Source: an uncultured Oscillospiraceae bacterium
Lineage (GTDB): Bacteria; Bacillota; Clostridia; Oscillospirales; Acutalibacteraceae
Length of the DNA stretch: 9,098 nucleotides
Assembly: GCA_900549055.1 (NCBI GenBank)
Contig: URNB01000085.1
Coordinates: 1 to 9,098, forward strand
Direction of reading: 5' to 3'
In this document: in pieces, positions 1 to 7,325 of the stretch
How the letters are laid out: each line of letters starts with the position of its first letter
How positions within the stretch are numbered: the stretch's first letter is position 1
Translations under genes and position numbers: made by a program
Notes under the pieces: model-generated
What the model was told of the DNA's origin: nothing
The model's input: the letters and a program-made list of their open reading frames with translations, nothing else
The model's database searches: none

Positions 1-629
1 TTTCCTAACTTTTTGCGTATAAGCTCGCTGCCGCCGAGCATATTCGACCACTGATCGTCGCCGCCGAACTGCATGTTGCAGCCGTACTCTTTAAAGAGGT
101 GGTAGAAGTCATAGCTCTGCATTATCATATAGTTGAATTCAAGGAAGCTGAGTCCCTTTTCCATGCGCTGCTTGTAGCATTCGGCGCGCAGCATATTATT
201 GACCGAGAAGCAGGCACCGACATCGCGCAGCAAATCAATATAGTTAAGCTTTAAAAGCCAATCGGCGTTGTTTACCATTTGCGCCTTGCCCTCGCCGAAT
301 TCTATAAAGCGGCTCATCTGCTTTTTAAAGCAGTCGCAGTTGTGCTGAATCTGCTCGGGTGTCATCATGGAGCGCATATCGGTTCTGCCCGAAGGGTCGC
401 CTATATACCCAGTGCCGCCGCCGATAAGGGCTATCGGGCGGTTGCCCGCCATCTGCAGCCTCTTCATAAGGCAAAGCGCCATAAAGTGACCTACATGCAG
501 GCTGTCCGCCGTAGGGTCAAAGCCTATGTAGAAGGTCGCCCTGCCGTTATCTATAAGCTCGCGTATCTCCGCCTCATCCGTTACCTGCGCAATAAGTCCG
601 CGCGCTACAAGTTCATCATAAATTTTCAT
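1..629 (-). CDS. tyrS: Tyrosyl-tRNA synthetase, partial (3' end beyond left edge)
   Basis: Class I aminoacyl-tRNA synthetase that activates tyrosine with ATP and charges tRNA-Tyr in the cytoplasm. The first 209 residues are visible, from ATG at 629 to the left edge with no stop. Seen directly: the HIGH-type ATP motif HVGH at residues 45-48 within FYIGFDPTADSLHVGH, the nucleotide-binding GGGTGYIGDPSG at about 70-81, tyrosine-contact residues Y167, Q171 and D174 (by comparison with the Bacillus stearothermophilus enzyme), and GGDDQWSN at 189-196. The KMSKS loop and the C-terminal S4 tRNA-binding domain lie outside the window. The start is well set: CAGGAG sits 8-9 nt upstream, and ATG overlaps the recN stop as ATGA. 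This is the last gene seen of the operon. Many Firmicutes tyrS genes have a T-box leader; none fits here. Identity is secure; completeness cannot be judged. Confidence 0.96.
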   Translation of the reverse strand, partial: MKIYDELVARGLIAQVTDEAEIRELIDNGRATFYIGFDPTADSLHVGHFMALCLMKRLQMAGNRPIALIGGGTGYIGDPSGRTDMRSMMTPEQIQHNCDCFKKQMSRFIEFGEGKAQMVNNADWLLKLNYIDLLRDVGACFSVNNMLRAECYKQRMEKGLSFLEFNYMIMQSYDFYHLFKEYGCNMQFGGDDQWSNMLGGSELIRKKLG

Positions 630-2293
630 GATTGTTTACTCCTGTCTAACAGCTCTTTTGCTGAATTATATAAATTTTCGGTCATTTGTGCGCCCGACAT
701 GATTCGGGCAATTTCGTTGATACGGTCCTCATAGGAAAGCGGTGAAACGCTTGTAAAGGTTCTGTCCCCTTCCGCCTTCTTTTCAATAAGCAGGTGCGTA
801 TCCCCCATTGCCGCTATCTGCGCCAAATGCGTTACGCATATCACCTGCCTGTTTTCCGCAACCCTTTTGAGCTGCGTTCCGACCTTTCCTGCGGTGTAGC
901 CGCTGATTCCCGTATCAATTTCATCAAAAATCATAGTGCCCACGGGGTCCTTGCCTAGCAGCACGCTTTTAATTGCCAGCATCACGCGGGATAATTCACC
1001 GCCCGAGGCGATTTTTGAAAGCGGCTTTACGCTCTCGCCGCGGTTTGCGGAAATCATAAATTCCGCAGTATCGCACCCGCGCTTGGTGTATCTGCCTTTT
1101 GCGAACTGCACGGTAAAGCGGACATCCGGCATATTAAGATAAGAAAGAATAGCGCAGACCTGCTTTTCAAACGCCGCCGCGGCTTTTTTTCTTACCTCGG
1201 TCAGCTCTTCGCCGAGAGCCACAAGCCTCTCCACGGAGCTGTCAAGCAGCTCTGACAGCTCTGCCGCCTTTTTATCCGAAAACTCGATGTCATTTAGCTC
1301 CTCGTGAGCTTTATTAAGCGCTTTGAGCAGTTCCCACTCTCCGCCTCCGTATTTAAGCATAAGCTTATCAAGCGTATCAAGCCGCGCGTTTATTTCATCG
1401 GGATCTATATCCGAATACTCCGCATTTTCAAGAAAATCGTAAATAGCTGCGCTCACATCCTCCGCAGCCGATGCCGCAGATGACAGTACGGAAGCCCTCT
1501 TATCCCATTCCTCATCCCGCAGGGACGAAAGGGCTTTTTCCGCGCTGCTTAACAATGATACCGCGCCGTCAAGCTCATCGTCACCCTTAAGTTCGGAATA
1601 CGCGCGGGCAAGCGCTTCTGCGGTTTTTTGGTAATTCCTTGCGATTTCAAGCTTCCTGCGAAGCTTGTCATACTCGCCGGGCTTTATTCCCGCCGATTCA
1701 AGCTCGTTTATGCTGTATTTAAGTAAATCGACCCTGCGGCGCTTTTCATCCTCATCGGTTTGAACAGCGGCAAGCTCTTTTCTGATTTTGTTTATCTCAC
1801 GGAACTCCGCATAATATTTACCTTTAATGGGGTCGTCGTCCGCCACCGCGTCAACATAATCTAAATGCCGTTCCGGGTCTAAAAGCGCCTGATTATCATG
1901 CTGACCGTGAATATTTACAAGATGCCTGCCGACCTCCTTAAGCTCGGTCGCCGTTACGGGGCGGTCATTGAGCTTTATAAGCCCCTTACCCGCTGCGGAA
2001 AGCCGCCGTCTTATTACAATATTGCCGTCGTCATCCGGCACAACGCCGATATCCGACAGCGCCGCGGCGGTCGCGTTATCAAGCTCGCCGAAAACCGCGG
2101 ACACCTCTGCAGTATCGCACCCCGCGCGGATAAGTTCCCTCGAAGTGCGCTCGCCGAGCACTGCGTTTATCGAATCAATCACTATGGATTTCCCCGCGCC
2201 CGTTTCACCCGTCAGGACATTAAAGCCCGATGAGAATTCAATATCCGAGCGCTCTATTACAGCTATATTTTCTATATGCAGAAATTTAAGCAT
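626..2293 (-). CDS. recN: DNA repair ATPase RecN (SMC-like)
   Basis: SMC-family ATPase recruited early to DNA double-strand breaks, where it holds broken DNA for RecA-dependent recombination. The protein is 555 residues, normal for RecN. The N-terminal ABC head starts MLKFLHIENIAVIE and has Walker A GETGAGKS at residues 29-36. The middle, roughly 150-370, is rich in charged residues and Leu, as expected for the short coiled-coil arms. The C-terminal head has the ABC signature ASGGELSR at 429-436, Walker B MIFDE with D457 and E458, and a switch His in VTHLAQ at about 489. All ATPase residues are present. The start ATG lies 12 nt after the argR stop behind a GGGGAAG ribosome-binding site. The end overlaps tyrS by 4 nt. 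argR-recN adjacency is a classic Firmicutes arrangement. An exact hairpin inside the coding region is listed separately. Confidence 0.98.
   Translation of the reverse strand: MLKFLHIENIAVIERSDIEFSSGFNVLTGETGAGKSIVIDSINAVLGERTSRELIRAGCDTAEVSAVFGELDNATAAALSDIGVVPDDDGNIVIRRRLSAAGKGLIKLNDRPVTATELKEVGRHLVNIHGQHDNQALLDPERHLDYVDAVADDDPIKGKYYAEFREINKIRKELAAVQTDEDEKRRRVDLLKYSINELESAGIKPGEYDKLRRKLEIARNYQKTAEALARAYSELKGDDELDGAVSLLSSAEKALSSLRDEEWDKRASVLSSAASAAEDVSAAIYDFLENAEYSDIDPDEINARLDTLDKLMLKYGGGEWELLKALNKAHEELNDIEFSDKKAAELSELLDSSVERLVALGEELTEVRKKAAAAFEKQVCAILSYLNMPDVRFTVQFAKGRYTKRGCDTAEFMISANRGESVKPLSKIASGGELSRVMLAIKSVLLGKDPVGTMIFDEIDTGISGYTAGKVGTQLKRVAENRQVICVTHLAQIAAMGDTHLLIEKKAEGDRTFTSVSPLSYEDRINEIARIMSGAQMTENLYNSAKELLDRSKQS
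1648..1667 (-). repeat. Perfect 8-bp inverted repeat inside recN
   Basis: CAAGCTTC and GAAGCTTG are exact reverse complements separated by 4 nt; the loop reads GCAG in the mRNA. It lies in the part of recN that encodes KLRRKLE in the predicted coiled coil. There is no U-run after it, so it is not an intrinsic terminator. The repeated Lys-Leu codons on both sides of the loop may create it by chance. Confidence 0.55.
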
Positions 2294-2305
2294 TTTTCTT
2301 CCCCG

Positions 2306-2755
2306 CTATACAAGCAGATTTTTAAGCTCACGCGACAGCCGCTCTGCACCATGCTCGTTATAAGTAACGATTATTATCGTATCGTCTCCCGCAAGAGAGC
2401 CGAGCATCATATCGCCGAACAGCTCGTCCACCGCAACGCAGGCGGTAGAAGCCATTCCCGTATAGCACTTCACAACAACATTATTAAGCGCATAGGCAAC
2501 GCTTTTCACCGAATGCGCGAACAGCTCGCGGTAGTGATTATCCGAACGCGGCGCGGTTTGCTCTGCGGCTATGTAGCGGTAATTCCCGTCGCGGTCATGC
2601 CCCTTTACAATGCGCAGCTTTTTAATATCCCGCGAAACGGTTGACTGCGTAACATCATACCCCGCTTCTATCAGCGCGTTCTGCAGCTCCTCCTGCGTTA
2701 AAAATATCTTTTCTTTAATAAGCTCTAAAATTTTTTCCTGCCGTTTACTCTTCAT
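2306..2755 (-). CDS. argR: Arginine repressor ArgR/AhrC
   Basis: Arginine-responsive DNA-binding protein that represses arginine biosynthesis and activates catabolism in Firmicutes, normally as a hexamer. The protein has 149 residues, the usual length. The N-terminal winged helix-turn-helix (about 1-70) contains TQEELQNAL and the recognition motif QSTVSRDIKKL at 37-47. The C-terminal domain that forms the oligomer and binds L-arginine ends with GSLAGDDTIIIV, where D124 and D125 are the conserved Asp pair that contacts arginine. It should therefore be an arginine-sensing repressor. The ATG follows the nadK stop by 1 nt, and its CAGGAG ribosome-binding site lies inside the nadK 3' end, which suggests translational coupling. 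I found no convincing ARG box at the operon promoter, so autoregulation is not shown. Confidence 0.97.
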   Translation of the reverse strand: MKSKRQEKILELIKEKIFLTQEELQNALIEAGYDVTQSTVSRDIKKLRIVKGHDRDGNYRYIAAEQTAPRSDNHYRELFAHSVKSVAYALNNVVVKCYTGMASTACVAVDELFGDMMLGSLAGDDTIIIVTYNEHGAERLSRELKNLLV

Positions 2756-2756
2756 T

Positions 2757-3602
2757 TTAAATGCTCCTGCCGTCTCTGAATTTTCCGGAAAGTGTTTTAT
2801 AAAATGACCTGTCGTTAAGTCTTATCAGCTTCGCATACTGCTTTGAGCGGCGTATCAGAATATCTGTATACGGCTTCACCGCGGCAACCTTTCTGCCGTC
2901 AACAGTCAAATATATATCGGTTCGCTTTTTTGAATACGCCTTGACCTTTACAGTATTATCCGCGCCCAAAAGTATCGGCTTTGCCGAAAGCGAATGCGAG
3001 CAGATAGGCGTTATGCACATGCTTTGGGTCAGCGGGTCTATTATCGGCCCGCCCGCAGACATGGAATAGGCGGTCGAGCCTGTGGGGGTCGAAAGGATAA
3101 GCCCGTCCGCTCTGTAATTGATATTATCGCCGCCGACGCCCACCGAAATATCGATTATCCTCGAAATAAAGCCGCCGGTTATGACTGCGTCGTTAAGGGC
3201 GTTGTATTCGCCGAGCCGCCTGCCGTTCTCAAACACCGTAACAGAGAGCATCATCCGCTTTTCCACAAAATACTCATTCTGCTTCAGCTTGCGCAGCAGA
3301 CCCAACTCGTTCTGCTCTATATTTGCAAGATATCCCATCCGGCCTGCGTTTATGCCAAGCACCGGCTTGTTATCGAGCGCGGCACGCTTAGCGTAACGGA
3401 TTATCGTTCCGTCGCCGCCTATCGTAATTATAATATCTGCAATTCCGTACAGCTCGTCCTCGGGCAGCTGCTTAAAGCCGGCAAAAATCATTCCCTCGGG
3501 CAAATATGCCTCTATTTCTTCATTTTTCAGTATTTCGCCGAGCTTCAGTACAACATCGTATGCCCCGCGCTTATCAAGATTCGGCAACACCGCCGCCTTC
3601 AT
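2757..3602 (-). CDS. nadK: NAD kinase
   Basis: Phosphorylates NAD to NADP in the cytoplasm (ATP or polyphosphate as donor), supplying the NADP(H) pool. The 281-residue protein has the diagnostic GGDGT at 62-66, GINAGRMGYLA at 83-93, the ALND motif (N137, D138; many homologues have ALNE) and DGLILSTPTGSTAYS at 166-180 followed by AGGP. The C-terminal beta-rich part includes VDGRK. I chose ATG 3602 because it gives the usual N-terminus MKAAVLPN and has a strong site, GGAGAGGTGA, 5 nt away. An in-frame ATG at 3653 would add 17 atypical residues inside tlyA. The gene begins 4 nt after the tlyA stop, and that TGA is part of the ribosome-binding site. nadK at this place is common in Clostridia. NADPH is used by later steps of the MEP pathway begun by Dxs; that link is inference. 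Confidence 0.97.
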   Translation of the reverse strand: MKAAVLPNLDKRGAYDVVLKLGEILKNEEIEAYLPEGMIFAGFKQLPEDELYGIADIIITIGGDGTIIRYAKRAALDNKPVLGINAGRMGYLANIEQNELGLLRKLKQNEYFVEKRMMLSVTVFENGRRLGEYNALNDAVITGGFISRIIDISVGVGGDNINYRADGLILSTPTGSTAYSMSAGGPIIDPLTQSMCITPICSHSLSAKPILLGADNTVKVKAYSKKRTDIYLTVDGRKVAAVKPYTDILIRRSKQYAKLIRLNDRSFYKTLSGKFRDGRSI

Positions 3603-3616
3603 AATTTCACCTCTCC
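3603..3616 (-). promoter_or_regulatory. nadK ribosome-binding site overlapping the tlyA stop
   Basis: On the minus strand GGAGAGGTGAAATT directly precedes the nadK ATG. The tlyA stop TGA (3609-3607) lies inside this site, so a ribosome ending tlyA sits on the nadK initiation site. It also decides between the two possible in-frame nadK starts. Confidence 0.85.
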
Positions 3617-4416
3617 AATGCTTTATATGATGACTCAACCACCTGCGCGGCATTCACCTCGCAGCGATTTTCGCTTTTTTCGTCCTTTTCTATAAAGCAT
3701 AAATATTCAATATTGCCTTCCGGCCCCTTTATCGGGGAAAAATCAAGCCCCAAAAGCGAAAAATTATTCTCCGCAATCAAGCCGATAATTTTTTCAATCA
3801 CGGCGATATGCACCGATTTATCCCTTACAACGCCCTTTTTGCCGACATTTTCGCGCCCCGCCTCAAACTGCGGCTTAATAAGGCAGACCGCACGCCCGCC
3901 CTCCTTTAAGAGAGTACGCAGTGTCGGAAAAATGTGATAAAGCGATATAAACGAAACATCGACCGAAGCAAAGTCAAGCTCATCGGGCACCTGCTCGCGA
4001 GTCACATATCTGAAATTGGTACGTTCGAGATTTACCACTCTTTCGTCCGTTCTCAATTTCCACGCAAGCTGACCGTAGCCGACATCTATAGAATAAACCT
4101 TTGCCGCGCCGTTTTGCAGCATACAGTCGGTAAAGCCGCCTGTGGAGGCGCCGATATCCGCGCAAACGCAGCCTTCAAGGCTTATATTAAAGCTTGCCAC
4201 AGCCTTTTCAAGCTTTAAGCCGCCGCGGCTTACATATTTTAGGGTTTCCCCTCTGACCTCGATTATATCATCAGGCTTTACTGTATTCCCCGCTTTATCG
4301 GATTTTTGATTGTTGACAAAAACTATTCCCGCCATTATAAGTGCCTTTGCCTTTTCGCGGCTTTCGGCAAAGCCGCGTTCAAAGAGAGCGATATCCAGCC
4401 GTGTTTTTTCGGTCAT
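3607..4416 (-). CDS. tlyA: TlyA-family rRNA 2'-O-methyltransferase (hemolysin A family)
   Basis: S-adenosylmethionine-dependent methyltransferase; mycobacterial TlyA 2'-O-methylates a 23S rRNA cytidine (C1920), and type II members also 16S C1409. The family name hemolysin is historical. The 269-residue protein has an N-terminal S4 RNA-binding domain (about 1-58: RLDIALFERGFAESREKAK, then AGIVFVN) and a FtsJ/RrmJ-like Rossmann domain. The SAM motif is DIGASTGGFTDC at 87-98. By comparison with Mycobacterium TlyA the catalytic tetrad is K68 (RGGLKL), D153 (SVDVSF), K181 (LIKPQFE) and E237 (GNIEY); all are present. The ATG overlaps the dxs stop as ATGA, with AAGGGGG about 7 nt upstream. The protein starts directly at the S4 domain, as in the short type I group, so 23S-only methylation is likely but not proven. 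The conserved RGFAESR segment is encoded by a 9-bp hairpin. Confidence 0.95.
   Translation of the reverse strand: MTEKTRLDIALFERGFAESREKAKALIMAGIVFVNNQKSDKAGNTVKPDDIIEVRGETLKYVSRGGLKLEKAVASFNISLEGCVCADIGASTGGFTDCMLQNGAAKVYSIDVGYGQLAWKLRTDERVVNLERTNFRYVTREQVPDELDFASVDVSFISLYHIFPTLRTLLKEGGRAVCLIKPQFEAGRENVGKKGVVRDKSVHIAVIEKIIGLIAENNFSLLGLDFSPIKGPEGNIEYLCFIEKDEKSENRCEVNAAQVVESSYKALER
4356..4377 (-). repeat. Perfect 9-bp GC-rich inverted repeat near the 5' end of tlyA
   Basis: In the mRNA, CGCGGCTTT and AAAGCCGCG are exact reverse complements around a 4-nt loop (GCCG). The hairpin begins about 40 nt after the tlyA start codon, over the codons for RGFAESR. It has no following U-run, so it is not an intrinsic terminator. 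Confidence 0.6.
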
Positions 4417-6248
4417 TCATAAGCCCCCTTTAAAGCGTTTATCATGCTGTCGGTATCAAGCCCGACGCTTTTAAGCGCCGCCGAAACCGCGGCGGTGGGT
4501 ACGAATTTATTATCCACCGCATGTATATTATACTGTCCTTTGTAGCCGTTTTCAAGCAGTTTTGCGGCGCAAAGTTCAGCTATCCCGCCGTTTTTTATTC
4601 CCTCTTCAAAAAAATGCAGCTCCTCGTATTTACCTATATCATTTATCAAGCTGTCCGAAATCGGGTAAATTTTATTGAGCTTTATGACCGTTATGTCGGG
4701 CAGCGCCTTCTGCGCCTCTATAGCATTTTGAAAAATTCTGCCGTAGGTTACTATCGCCTTATCGCCGACCCCTTCAAATACCGTGTAATCGCCCGTAATT
4801 TCCTTGGGCGCACCCGATTTTTCGCAGCCGCGCGGGTATCTTACAGCGACAATTTCGTCCCTTTCTGCCGACAGCTCGATATCCCTTTCAAGCTCGTCAT
4901 AATATGTCGGGGAATAAATTGTCATCCCGGGGACACCTGTTAAGAAGGCGACATCAAAAAGTCCCTGGTGGGTCTCGCCGTCCTCCCCTACTATTCCCGC
5001 ACGGTCTATAAGCAGGCGAACGGGAAAGCCGCCTATTGCGACATCATGTATTATCTGGTCAAAGCCGCGCTGCAGGAATGAGGAATAGACCGCAAAATAG
5101 GGCTTCATCCCCGCGCTTGCAAGCCCCGCCGCAAAGGTTACGGCGTGTTCCTCGGCAATGCCGACATCGAAAAACCGCGATTTGAATCTGCCTGCAAATT
5201 CGGCAAGCCCCGTGCCCGCCGCCATAGCCGCGGTTATTGCGCAAACTCTTTCGTCCTTTTCGGCTGCTTTGCAGAGAGCCTCTCCCGCGACATCGGAATA
5301 TGTGCGCTTGCCGCCGAATTTAGCGCCCTTATCAATATCAAAAGCCGAAACGCCGTGGTAATCCTTCGGGGAGGATTCCGCATAAGCGTAGCCCTTTCCC
5401 TTTGTGGTTATAACATGTATAACAGACGGGCGGGAATAGGACTTTGCAATATCAAACAGCTGCTCCATTGCTTTAACATCATGCCCGTCAACAGGCCCTA
5501 AATAATTAAAGCCGAGCGCAGAGAAGATATTTTCGTGATAAACAAGCTCCTTGACCGCCTCTTTGACCGTGAAAATTGCGTTGTTGAGCGGTCTTCCGAT
5601 AAGCGGAATCGCCAGTAAAAAGCGGCTTAGGGCAAACTTGAAGTGGTGGTAATGCGGCTTGTTGCGCATTTTTGTAAGGCTGCGCGCAAGCGCCCCCACA
5701 TTGCGGGAAATTGACATTTTATTATCGTTGAGCACCACAATGAAATTGCTTCTGCCCGAGCCCGCATTATTGAGCGCCTCATATGCCATACCGCCCGTCA
5801 TAGCGCCGTCACCTATTACAGCGACCGCCGTGCCGTTTTCGCCCTTAAGCTTTTTAGCACGGTAAATACCGTATGCTGCGGATATGGAATTGCTGCTGTG
5901 CCCGGTTATAAACGGGTCGTGCTCGCTTTCATCCGGGCGCATATAGCCCGAAAGCCCGTTTTCGGTGCGTATAGAGGAAAATCTATCAAACCTGCCGGTT
6001 AAAAGCTTGTGTGTATAGGACTGGTGGCCGACATCGAAAATCAGCGCGTCCTCGGGTGAAGAAAAGCTCCTGTGCAAAGCAACCGTCAACTCCACCGCGC
6101 CGAGGTTAGACGCCAAGTGCCCGCCGTTTTTTGAAACGGTGGATACTATGCAGTCGCGTATTTCCTGACAAAGCAGCGATATTTCGTCATAATTAAGCTT
6201 TTTTACATCATCGGGTGATTTTATTTTGCTTAACAGCTTATACTCCAA
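4413..6248 (-). CDS. dxs: 1-deoxy-D-xylulose-5-phosphate synthase
   Basis: Thiamine-diphosphate enzyme that condenses pyruvate and glyceraldehyde-3-phosphate to DXP, the first step of the MEP isoprenoid pathway and also a precursor for thiamine and pyridoxal phosphate. The 611-residue protein is of normal length. Seen: GGHLASNLG at 42-50, DVGHQSYTHK at 72-81, GHSSNSIS at 116-123 (usually GHSSTSIS), the ThDP/Mg motif GDG at 146-148 with the paired NDN at 174-176, YHGVSAFD with H298, the catalytic Glu E366 in DVGIAEEHA, and DRAGIVGEDGETHQG. The start is TTG at 6248: the codon just upstream in frame is TAA and no ATG or GTG gives a full N-terminus. The AAAAGGA site, which begins within the ispA stop, lies about 12 nt from the TTG, which is far. 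tlyA follows with an ATGA overlap. Identity is certain; the start is the only soft point. Confidence 0.97.
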   Translation of the reverse strand: MEYKLLSKIKSPDDVKKLNYDEISLLCQEIRDCIVSTVSKNGGHLASNLGAVELTVALHRSFSSPEDALIFDVGHQSYTHKLLTGRFDRFSSIRTENGLSGYMRPDESEHDPFITGHSSNSISAAYGIYRAKKLKGENGTAVAVIGDGAMTGGMAYEALNNAGSGRSNFIVVLNDNKMSISRNVGALARSLTKMRNKPHYHHFKFALSRFLLAIPLIGRPLNNAIFTVKEAVKELVYHENIFSALGFNYLGPVDGHDVKAMEQLFDIAKSYSRPSVIHVITTKGKGYAYAESSPKDYHGVSAFDIDKGAKFGGKRTYSDVAGEALCKAAEKDERVCAITAAMAAGTGLAEFAGRFKSRFFDVGIAEEHAVTFAAGLASAGMKPYFAVYSSFLQRGFDQIIHDVAIGGFPVRLLIDRAGIVGEDGETHQGLFDVAFLTGVPGMTIYSPTYYDELERDIELSAERDEIVAVRYPRGCEKSGAPKEITGDYTVFEGVGDKAIVTYGRIFQNAIEAQKALPDITVIKLNKIYPISDSLINDIGKYEELHFFEEGIKNGGIAELCAAKLLENGYKGQYNIHAVDNKFVPTAAVSAALKSVGLDTDSMINALKGAYE

Positions 6249-6267
6249 TTATAATTACATTCCTTTT
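6246..6267 (-). promoter_or_regulatory. Unusual dxs initiation region: TTG start with distant ribosome-binding site
   Basis: Reading the minus strand after the ispA stop: AAAAGGA, then ATGTAATTATAA, then TTG. The spacing from the purine-rich site to the start is about 12 nt, longer than the usual 5-9. An ATG right after AAGGA is followed at once by TAA, so it cannot start dxs. A second GGAG lies just inside the gene, before a CTG codon at residue 5, but CTG starts are rare. Confidence 0.6.
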
Positions 6268-7129
6268 AATACTTTCTGTCAAGAAGCTCGGCGGTAAGCT
6301 CGCATAAGGCCGCATTGTCGCCGCCTATTTCGTGAAGCGCCGCAAGCGCCTCATCAGACAACTGCGCCGCCGCTGCGCGCGCGCCGTCTGTACCGAGCAG
6401 AGTCACATAGGTGGTTTTACCGTTCTTCTCATCGCTGCCTATGGGCTTTCCGAGGGTCTTTTCATCAGATGTGCAGTCCAAGATATCGTCTATAATCTGG
6501 AAAGCAAGCCCCAATTTCTCGGCGTATTCTTCGGCTAAAGCAGTTTTCTCTGCGTCTGCCCCCGCCAAAATACTGCCGCAAACCGCCGCCGCCGATAAAA
6601 GACAAGAGGTTTTTTTAAGGTACATCCCGCGGAGCCGTTCAATATCCGCCCCGCTTTTTTCGGCAGCGAGGTCCTCCACCTGACCGCCCACCATTCCGTT
6701 TATTCCCGCCTTTTCGGCTAATACGGCTATGGCTTTAAGCACTCTGTCGGGCGGAATATTTTCTGTATCCGCCGCTGTTTTAAAGGCAAGCGTCAACAGT
6801 GCGTCGCCCGCAAGCAGTGCGGTATCCTCCCCGAACGCCTTATGGCAGGAGGGTCTGCCGCGGCGCATATCATCGTTATCCATGCAGGGCAGATCGTCGT
6901 GTATCAGCGAATAGGTGTGAATCATTTCAATCGCGGCGGCAAAATTCAGGGCATTACCGTCCTGTCTACCGAAAAGGCGGTAGAATTCAAGCAGAAGAAT
7001 CGGTCTGATTCTTTTTCCGCCCGATAAAAGGCTGTAGCTCATCGCTTCAGCCGCGGAATTTTCGGCGGCAATTAAGCCCTCAAGCTTCTTTTCTATATCG
7101 GGTAAAAACCGTTCATAGCTCCTGCTCAT
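6266..7129 (-). CDS. ispA: Short-chain (farnesyl) diphosphate synthase
   Basis: Trans-prenyltransferase joining DMAPP and IPP into geranyl and then farnesyl diphosphate, precursor of undecaprenyl phosphate, quinones and other prenyl lipids. The 287-residue all-helical protein has GGKRIRP at 37-43, the first Asp-rich motif DDLPCMD at 78-84 with MRRGRP after it, GGQVED at 148-153, KKTS at 172-175, FQ at 210-211 and the second Asp-rich motif DDILD at 214-218. Tyr73 lies five residues before the first Asp. In Bacillus stearothermophilus FPP synthase the same position (Y81) limits chain length to C15, so FPP is the likely product; GGPP is less likely. The ATG follows a strong GGAGG at 6 nt and overlaps the xseB end by 17 nt. 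It lies directly before dxs, so entry and chain-building steps of isoprenoid synthesis share a transcript. Confidence 0.95.
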   Translation of the reverse strand: MSRSYERFLPDIEKKLEGLIAAENSAAEAMSYSLLSGGKRIRPILLLEFYRLFGRQDGNALNFAAAIEMIHTYSLIHDDLPCMDNDDMRRGRPSCHKAFGEDTALLAGDALLTLAFKTAADTENIPPDRVLKAIAVLAEKAGINGMVGGQVEDLAAEKSGADIERLRGMYLKKTSCLLSAAAVCGSILAGADAEKTALAEEYAEKLGLAFQIIDDILDCTSDEKTLGKPIGSDEKNGKTTYVTLLGTDGARAAAAQLSDEALAALHEIGGDNAALCELTAELLDRKY

Positions 7130-7325
7130 TTTCTTCCTCCGCCTCGGTCAGTGTTATTATTTTCTGCTTTGCGGTTTCAAGCGTTTTTCTGCATTCTCCC
7201 GCAAGCTCCGTTCCGTGCTCGAAAAGCTTTATTGATTCATCAAGCGTAATATCTCCGCTTTCAAGCAGCGATACTATTTTTTCAAGCTCCGAAATCGATT
7301 TTTCAAAGTCGTTGCTTCGGCTCAT
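7113..7325 (-). CDS. xseB: Exodeoxyribonuclease VII small subunit
   Basis: Small helical subunit of exonuclease VII, which degrades single-stranded DNA from both ends to oligonucleotides. The 70-residue protein is all helix and charged, with the family pattern DFEKSISELEKIVSLLESGD near 6-25, then LDESIKLFEHGTELA, and an acidic tail EAEEENEQEL. I chose ATG 7325, not the in-frame ATG at 7355: the resulting MSRSNDFEKS matches usual XseB N-termini, AAGGAG lies 8 nt upstream, and the ATG overlaps the xseA stop as ATGA. Its 3' end overlaps ispA by 17 nt in another frame. In known ExoVII several XseB copies bind each XseA, and the strong ribosome-binding site here, against none seen for xseA, fits that excess. 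Confidence 0.95.
   Translation of the reverse strand: MSRSNDFEKSISELEKIVSLLESGDITLDESIKLFEHGTELAGECRKTLETAKQKIITLTEAEEENEQEL

Noticed and set aside
279..734. A 151-codon plus-strand frame opposite tyrS and the recN end
   Set aside because: It is antisense to conserved coding sequence that includes the TyrRS HIGH region; the translated product has no recognisable family features.
1171..1188. Terminator-like GC palindrome followed by a T-run on the plus strand
   Set aside because: It is in recN coding sequence, on the strand opposite to transcription, and GCCGCGGC has no loop; it encodes Lys-Lys-Ala codons on the minus strand.
2756..2770. Possible ARG box for ArgR autoregulation before argR
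   Set aside because: The argR ATG is 1 nt after the nadK stop and no TGAAT/ATTCA dyad is seen there or at the nusB promoter.
3603..3653. Longer NadK start at ATG 3653
   Set aside because: It would add 17 residues (starting MPRRWLSHH) not typical for NadK and would overlap tlyA by 47 nt, while ATG 3602 has a strong ribosome-binding site and the usual N-terminus.
2994..3695. A 233-codon open frame on the plus strand, antisense to nadK and tlyA
   Set aside because: It lies wholly opposite two clear, conserved genes, has no matching domain pattern and no promoter or ribosome-binding context. Its openness reflects the codon use of the real genes.
4478..4495. 6-bp all-GC inverted repeat in the 3' part of dxs
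   Set aside because: It lies in Ala/Val codons, has no U-run and is followed by more dxs coding sequence; short GC repeats of this kind are frequent throughout the window.
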